In this document: piece after piece, positions 59,291-64,000 of the stretch | Numbering within the stretch: position 1 is the stretch's first letter | How the letters are laid out: the number at the start of each line of letters is the position of its first letter | Assembly (NCBI GenBank): GCA_964384625.1 | Contig: CAYLNH010000006.1 | Location: 12,010-76,009 of the forward strand | DNA length: 64,000 nt | Direction of reading: 5' to 3' | Source of the DNA: CAYLNH01 sp964384625 | Lineage (GTDB): Bacteria > Verrucomicrobiota > Lentisphaeria > JABSQK01 | The notes under the pieces: model-generated | Database searches by the model: none | What the model was told of the DNA's origin: nothing | Seen by the model: only the letters and a program-made list of their open reading frames with translations | Made by a program: the position numbers and the translations under genes

Positions 59291-62200
59291 ACCTGTCCGG
59301 TGCATCAATACGCTCACCGTACACCGTGGTCGCGGGTTGCCTGCTGGTGGCGGCGCTGGGGTTGTTTGCCTTCTTCCGGACGCCTACGGACTTGTTCCCG
59401 GATACCACCCCGCCGCAGGTGCTGGTCGTCACGGTCTGGCCCGGCGCCGACTCCGACGACATCGCCGACAAGATCACTCAAGTCATCGAAAAGGAACTCA
59501 ATACGCTGGGTGGCCTGAACGGCGTGACCAGTACCAGCCGGGACGAAGTCTCGGCCATCAACGCCGAGTTCGGCTATGACAAACCCCTAGGGGAAGCGGT
59601 ACTTGACGTGCAGAACGCAGTCGGGCGCATCCGCGCCGCATTGCCCGAGGCCATCCTGGAACCGCGCATCTATCGTATCTCGGATGCCACTCGGCCATTG
59701 CTGACCTTGTCCCTTTCACCCAAGCCCGGCAGCACCAAGGACCTGTCCCAGATACGACTGCTCGCGGAAAACCAGATCGAGGACCAACTGCTGAATCTGC
59801 CCGGTGTCGCTGACGTGGATGTGTTCGGCGGTCACCAGCCCGAGGTCAGGATCGACGTCGACCGGTCGCGGCTGAGTGCCCACAAACTATCCCTGAGCCA
59901 TGTGGTCGGCGCCTTGGCCAGGCACAATGTCACTGCCCCGGCAGGCACGATCTATTCCTCTGACCGCGAGTACCTGATGAAGGTGGCGGGCGAATTCGGC
60001 GGGCTGGAAGATATCCGGCGTACCCCCATACGTTACGAAGCACGTGGCACCGTGCGGATTGCGGACATCGCCCACGTGTACCTGGGCGAAGCTGAACAGC
60101 GCAGCATCTACCACGGCAACGGCACGCCCGCGATTGCCGTCAACGTCCTCCGGCCGGACGGCGGCGACACCGTGGCGGCTATCCGCGCGATCAAACAACG
60201 CCTGCCCCGGCTCCAGGCCCAATATCCTGATATCGACTTTGCCATAACCGATGACCAACAGCCGATCATAGACCTGAACGTCAGCGGCATGCGCGTGTCC
60301 CTTCTGCAGGCGATTATCCTGACCGTGGCCGTCATCTTTCTGTTCCTGGCCGACATGCGTGCGGCCGTGATCGTTTCGGTCAGTATCCCGCTGGCCTTCC
60401 TCGCCAGCCTGGTCGTGCTCTGGTTCAGTCCCTATACCCTGAATATGGTGACCCTCTCCGGACTGATCATTTCGGTAGGAATGGTGGTCGACGCATCCAT
60501 TGTCGTCCTCGAAAATATCTACCGCCATTACCACGAAGATGACGACAAGGACGGGCGCCGGGCCGCCGCCGCCGGAGCGCGGGAGGTCGGGCTGGCGGTT
60601 ACGGCCGGCATGTTGACGACCGTGATCGTACTGGTGCCGGTAATGTTTGCCGGCGGCTATACCCAGCAGACCATGCGCCCGCTGAATCTGATGATCTCCG
60701 CTACACTGATCGCTTCGCTGGTGGCCGCATTGTCCGTAGTACCGCTGATGGCTTCCCGCCTGCTCGCGCACGGCGAGCACCGCCGCAACTGGTTTGAACG
60801 CTTGTTTACCGTCACCGATCGAGGCGTCGGGCTGCTGGGGAAGGGGTATCTACGAGTGTTGCGGTTCGGCCTGGCGCACCGCTGGCTGGTGCTGATACTG
60901 GCCGTCGTATTTCTCGGCGTCACCATGCGCAAAGTCAAGCCCTTGATCGGTGGAGAGTTGATGCCGCCGATGGATACCGGCATTGTCAATATCGAATTCG
61001 AGACGCCCGCCGACTTTCCGCCCGTTAGGGTCGAGACCGTGCTTGCCGAGATCGAGAGCGTGGTGCAGGCCGAGCCCAGCGTGGTTTCGGTCTCGGCGAC
61101 AGTTGGTTCCGAGCCCGGCCAGACCAGTTTCGGCGGTGGCGGAGCGACGGCGCAGAGCGGCCGAGTCAAGGTTGTCCTGGTCGATCGCACGCAGCGTCCC
61201 GACGACGACATTTGGACCATCCAGGACCGCTGGCGGCAGCGCCTGCGCGAGATCCGCGGTCTCCGCAGTTTTCGGGTCATGGAATATGGCGCCACGCCGC
61301 TCTCGACCACCCGTGCGCCACTGGATATCATCATCAGCGGCCCCGACCCGCGCGTACTCGACGAACTGGCGGCAACAACGTTGTTAGCTCTGGACGGCAC
61401 GCCGGGCCTGGTGGATGTGCGCCAGAGCTGGCACATCGACAAGCGCGACTGTCGCATCATAATCGATCCCGACCTTGCGGAACTGTATCGGCTATCTCCC
61501 CCGCGTGTTGCCGAGGAATTGCGCATGGCGGTCAAGGGCGTTCCCGCTACCGCCATGCGGCTGCAGGGCGCATTGGATATCCCGGTCATGGTTCGGCATC
61601 GTGGCGCGGACATCGAGTTTCCCGGCCAACTTCGCGACGTATATCTCGAAAGCCCGCTCGGCCAAATACCGCTACGGTCGCTGGCCGAGATTGTGCCGCA
61701 CCGGACGCAACCCTTTGTGACCCGCGAGAATCTACTTCCCACTATTGACATCACCGGCACCAATCGCGGCTACACCATCGGCCATGTTACCGGCATGGTG
61801 AAGAAGCGTCTCGCCAAGCTCGACGTCCCGCGTGGTTATCACGTGGAAATCGCCGGCACAGCGGTGGACATGGTGACTGGTCAGCGGGAAATGGGGCGGG
61901 CGCTGGTCATCGGCATCGCGCTGCTATTCATCCTTTTGGTCGCCATGTTTAAATCGTTTCTGCATCCCTTTACGATCATGGCCGCGATCCCCCTGGCCGT
62001 AGCGGGCGGATTCTGGGGACTGCTGCTCTTCGACAAGCCCATGTGCACGCCGGCCATGATGGGCATGATCCTGCTCGGCGGCACCATCGTCAATAACAGC
62101 ATCCTGCTGCTCGACTTCATTATTGACGCCCGCAAACGCGGCGTGCCGCGGGACGAGGCGATCACCGAAGCCGTGCGCCTCCGCCTTCGCCCGGTACTGA

Positions 62201-62442
62201 TGACCACCGTGTCCACCATCGTTGGTCTTTCGCCCCTGATCTTCGAGATGGCCGTTGGCCTCGAACGCATGAGCCCCCTGGGCATTGTCGCCGCCTGCGG
62301 CCTGCTCTTGGGCACCGTGCTGACCATGGTCGTGATCCCGGTGGTGTACTCAAGCCTTGACAGTTTGGCGATTCGCGGTGGAAAGATTTGGAATTGGTTC
62401 TGGATGCGAGAAGACATCGCCCCACAGAAAACGACAACCTGA
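59287..62442 (+). CDS. RND-family efflux pump (first)
   Basis: 1051 residues, full RND length with 12 expected helices and two large periplasmic loops. Helix 4 has GMVVDASIVVLENIYRHYHEDD, where the two adjacent Asp typical of proton relay in AcrB-type pumps are reduced to one (VVDAS). PEAILEPRIYRISDATRPLLTLSLS and the C-terminal PMCTPAMMGMILLGGTIVNNSILLLDFIIDARKRG are HAE-1-like. It probably exports hydrophobic or toxic compounds. It is flanked by its own adaptor and a second adaptor-pump pair. Confidence 0.92.
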   Translation: MNLSGASIRSPYTVVAGCLLVAALGLFAFFRTPTDLFPDTTPPQVLVVTVWPGADSDDIADKITQVIEKELNTLGGLNGVTSTSRDEVSAINAEFGYDKPLGEAVLDVQNAVGRIRAALPEAILEPRIYRISDATRPLLTLSLSPKPGSTKDLSQIRLLAENQIEDQLLNLPGVADVDVFGGHQPEVRIDVDRSRLSAHKLSLSHVVGALARHNVTAPAGTIYSSDREYLMKVAGEFGGLEDIRRTPIRYEARGTVRIADIAHVYLGEAEQRSIYHGNGTPAIAVNVLRPDGGDTVAAIRAIKQRLPRLQAQYPDIDFAITDDQQPIIDLNVSGMRVSLLQAIILTVAVIFLFLADMRAAVIVSVSIPLAFLASLVVLWFSPYTLNMVTLSGLIISVGMVVDASIVVLENIYRHYHEDDDKDGRRAAAAGAREVGLAVTAGMLTTVIVLVPVMFAGGYTQQTMRPLNLMISATLIASLVAALSVVPLMASRLLAHGEHRRNWFERLFTVTDRGVGLLGKGYLRVLRFGLAHRWLVLILAVVFLGVTMRKVKPLIGGELMPPMDTGIVNIEFETPADFPPVRVETVLAEIESVVQAEPSVVSVSATVGSEPGQTSFGGGGATAQSGRVKVVLVDRTQRPDDDIWTIQDRWRQRLREIRGLRSFRVMEYGATPLSTTRAPLDIIISGPDPRVLDELAATTLLALDGTPGLVDVRQSWHIDKRDCRIIIDPDLAELYRLSPPRVAEELRMAVKGVPATAMRLQGALDIPVMVRHRGADIEFPGQLRDVYLESPLGQIPLRSLAEIVPHRTQPFVTRENLLPTIDITGTNRGYTIGHVTGMVKKRLAKLDVPRGYHVEIAGTAVDMVTGQREMGRALVIGIALLFILLVAMFKSFLHPFTIMAAIPLAVAGGFWGLLLFDKPMCTPAMMGMILLGGTIVNNSILLLDFIIDARKRGVPRDEAITEAVRLRLRPVLMTTVSTIVGLSPLIFEMAVGLERMSPLGIVAACGLLLGTVLTMVVIPVVYSSLDSLAIRGGKIWNWFWMREDIAPQKTTT

Positions 62443-62452
62443 AAATTAAGGG

Positions 62453-63850
62453 ATGAATAACATGATCACAACCCGAAAATTATTTTTGACGGCAATCCCG
62501 GTACTTGCGATGGCGCTGCTGCTTGTAGTCGCCGGTTGTGGCGGCAATTCAGATAAAACGGATAAACGAGCTCAGGAATCAATCCCGGTCCGTCCGCCAT
62601 CCAGCCCGGCGCCTGGTGGGGCGCGGTGGAAGGCCAAGAAAAAAACACCCCAGGTCGTGGCCGAGAAAGCGAAACAACAAGCCATTGCCCGGATGCTCGA
62701 ACTGACCGGGAACGTCACGGCCACCAACACCGTCACCGTTCGCGCTACGCTTGACGGACCGCTCGCCTTCTGCCCCTGGCGCGAGGGCGATACCGTGAAA
62801 CGCGGTGAGAAGTTGGTCGGCATCGAACGAGCATTGTACCGTGAAGATGTGCGCACCGCAGAGGCGGCGCTGGCGGTTGCCCGCGCCAAGCTGGCGGATT
62901 TGAAGGCCGGCGCCCGCCCCGAGGAACTTTCGCAGGCTGCCGAATCAGTCAAGGAACTCGAGGAATGCAGGGAATTCGCCCAGAACGACCTGAAGCGGAT
63001 CGAAAAACTGGTTGCCAGCGGTTCGCTCTCCGGCGAATCACTCGAAAAAGCGCGGGTGACCTATGTCAAGTGCCGCACCCAGCTTGTGGCCGCGAAGGAC
63101 AAGCTGCAAATGCTCAAGTCCGGTCCGACCGCGACCGAGATCGCGGTTCAGGAGGCCCTGGTCAAGGAGGCACAGGCCAAAGTGTCAAAGGCCAAGGCCA
63201 TCCTGGCGGAATGCACGTTGACGGCGCCGTTCGACGCCGTGGTGACCGAAGTGCATGTCCGGCCCGGCGACCTGGCCACCGCCAAGGCGCCGCTGGTCAG
63301 CTTAATGCAAAAGGGTTCGCTGGTCGTGCAGTTCGGGGTTCCCGAAAGCGCCGCCGCGACCATCGCCAAAAATACGGCGGCAACCCTGCGCTTTGACGCA
63401 TTGCCCGGGAAGGAATTTAACTCCCGCGTCGAGCGCGTGTATCCCGAGTTGGACACCGCCACTCGTACGCGGCTGGTTGAAGCCGCGATCCCCGCTGAGG
63501 CGAATGTCGCGCCGGGCATGTTTGCACGCGTCGCGGTGGTGGCGGAATCGGCCGAAGCTGCAACCGTCGTGCCGGACAGTGCCGTGCTGACGAATCAGCG
63601 GGGCAAGCCCGTGGTGTTCGTCGTGGTCGATGGAAAGGTCGAACAGCGCAATGTAAAAATCGGCATTGAAAGCGGCCGGCTGGTGCAGATTCTCGCGGGG
63701 GTCGAACCCGGTGACGTCGTCGCCGTCCGCGGCCACGGGAAATTGGGGGACGGTGCGGCGGTACGGATCGCCGGCAAGAAGACCGGCGCCAAGAAGCCGA
63801 CGGCCGGCGCGGGTGATGCAGCATCCGGCAAGGAGGGAAACACGAAATGA
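62453..63850 (+). CDS. RND efflux periplasmic adaptor (second), lipoprotein type
   Basis: 465 residues. The leader ends in LLLVVAGC, a lipobox, so this adaptor is anchored by lipid rather than a helix. The barrel-sandwich motif is TVRATLDGPLAFCPWREGDTVKRGEKLVGIERALYREDV with CTLTAPFDAVVTEVHVRPGDLATAKAPLVSLMQKG later. The coiled coil between is LAVARAKLADLKAGARPEELSQAAESVKELEECREFAQNDLKRIEKL. It is distinct in sequence from the first adaptor. The end overlaps the second pump gene by four bases. Confidence 0.92.
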   Translation: MNNMITTRKLFLTAIPVLAMALLLVVAGCGGNSDKTDKRAQESIPVRPPSSPAPGGARWKAKKKTPQVVAEKAKQQAIARMLELTGNVTATNTVTVRATLDGPLAFCPWREGDTVKRGEKLVGIERALYREDVRTAEAALAVARAKLADLKAGARPEELSQAAESVKELEECREFAQNDLKRIEKLVASGSLSGESLEKARVTYVKCRTQLVAAKDKLQMLKSGPTATEIAVQEALVKEAQAKVSKAKAILAECTLTAPFDAVVTEVHVRPGDLATAKAPLVSLMQKGSLVVQFGVPESAAATIAKNTAATLRFDALPGKEFNSRVERVYPELDTATRTRLVEAAIPAEANVAPGMFARVAVVAESAEAATVVPDSAVLTNQRGKPVVFVVVDGKVEQRNVKIGIESGRLVQILAGVEPGDVVAVRGHGKLGDGAAVRIAGKKTGAKKPTAGAGDAASGKEGNTK

Positions 63851-64000
63851 AGATTACCGCCACAACCCTCAAACGCCCGGTAGCCGCCACCGTACTCGCC
63901 GTCGCGGTCTTCGCGGTCGGCTTGTTCAGCTTCACGCAATTGGACGTCGACTACCTGCCCGAGATCACCTACCCGATGATCAAGATCCACATCTGGTGGC
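63847..64000 (+). CDS. RND-family efflux pump (second), 5' part only
   Basis: Only the first 51 residues are in the window (MKITATTLKRPVAATVLAVAVF...FTQLDVDYLPEITYPMIK). This is the typical RND N-terminus: first helix and the start of the periplasmic porter domain with LDVDYLPEITYP. It overlaps the adaptor stop by four bases. The gene presumably continues for about 3 kb beyond the window. Confidence 0.85.
   Translation, partial: MKITATTLKRPVAATVLAVAVFAVGLFSFTQLDVDYLPEITYPMIKIHIWW

Overview
This window looks like scaffolded draft DNA, probably a metagenome-assembled genome, from a high-GC member of the PVC group. Lentisphaerota or Kiritimatiellota is the best guess. The guess rests on family mix rather than a marker gene: two FT(L/V)IELLV prepilin-like proteins with the C-terminal H-x9-DG signature typical of PVC genomes, a sulfatase, GH2 and GH4 glycosidases, a tungsten-type aldehyde:ferredoxin oxidoreductase, and Gly/Gln-rich coiled-coil secreted proteins behind an ECF sigma/FecR pair. 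Three runs of exactly 100 N (11441-11540, 32792-32891, 33511-33610) are scaffold gaps, and each falls inside a tandem repeat.

Layout. 1-13970 is sugar and aldehyde metabolism: the end of a glycosidase-like protein, a class II aldolase and an AOR (minus strand), a minus-strand run of DUF3820-sulfatase-LacI-two prepilins with two matching LacI-type palindromes, then GH2 beta-mannosidase, a 56-bp hairpin repeat, GH4 and a regulator-like protein without a DNA-binding domain (plus strand). 14125-18987 is an ECF sigma/FecR/secreted coiled-coil operon. 19144-25144 holds small secreted or membrane proteins, the GTPase YchF, a membrane Ser/Thr kinase with an extracytoplasmic LamG-like domain, and tRNA-Asn(GUU).

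25764-30660 (minus) is a sulfur operon: ArsR regulator, nucleoside phosphorylase, cystathionine gamma-lyase-type enzyme, cysteine desulfurase, DsrE protein and a methyltransferase with a 16-base G/C run near its end. 30887-37207 is a metal locus: a DtxR-family regulator and an ExbB-ExbD-TonB / His-rich amphi-Trp protein / TonB-dependent receptor / orphan ABC membrane-domain operon, tied together by three copies of a GTTAG-N6-CTAAC palindrome.

37449-49800 is an anaerobic respiration block: Rrf2 regulator, a FeS/NrfD/molybdopterin oxidoreductase, then a Moco-type riboswitch in front of a compact cofactor operon (moaA, TauE/SafE, MOSC, moeA, moaC, mobA, moaD, a MoaE-MoeB-rhodanese fusion, tatA). 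The layout suggests cofactor synthesis and Tat export serve the adjacent Tat-dependent molybdoenzyme. 50248-53759 is an arsenic operon (arsR, arsC, DUF6951 protein, arsM, acr3, small Cys-rich protein) with a clear operator. 53838-64000 is a second export block: an ArsP-like permease, a double UspA protein, and a TolC/adaptor/RND/adaptor/RND efflux series cut by the window end.

The most notable points are the Moco riboswitch and triple-fusion MoaE-MoeB-rhodanese, the DtxR-box regulon with the KHEHK-repeat protein, the promoter-overlapping operator at 53838-53871, and four unrelated short tandem repeats, one of which is inserted in frame in a membrane transporter. Functions are inferred from sequence motifs only; no database search was possible.
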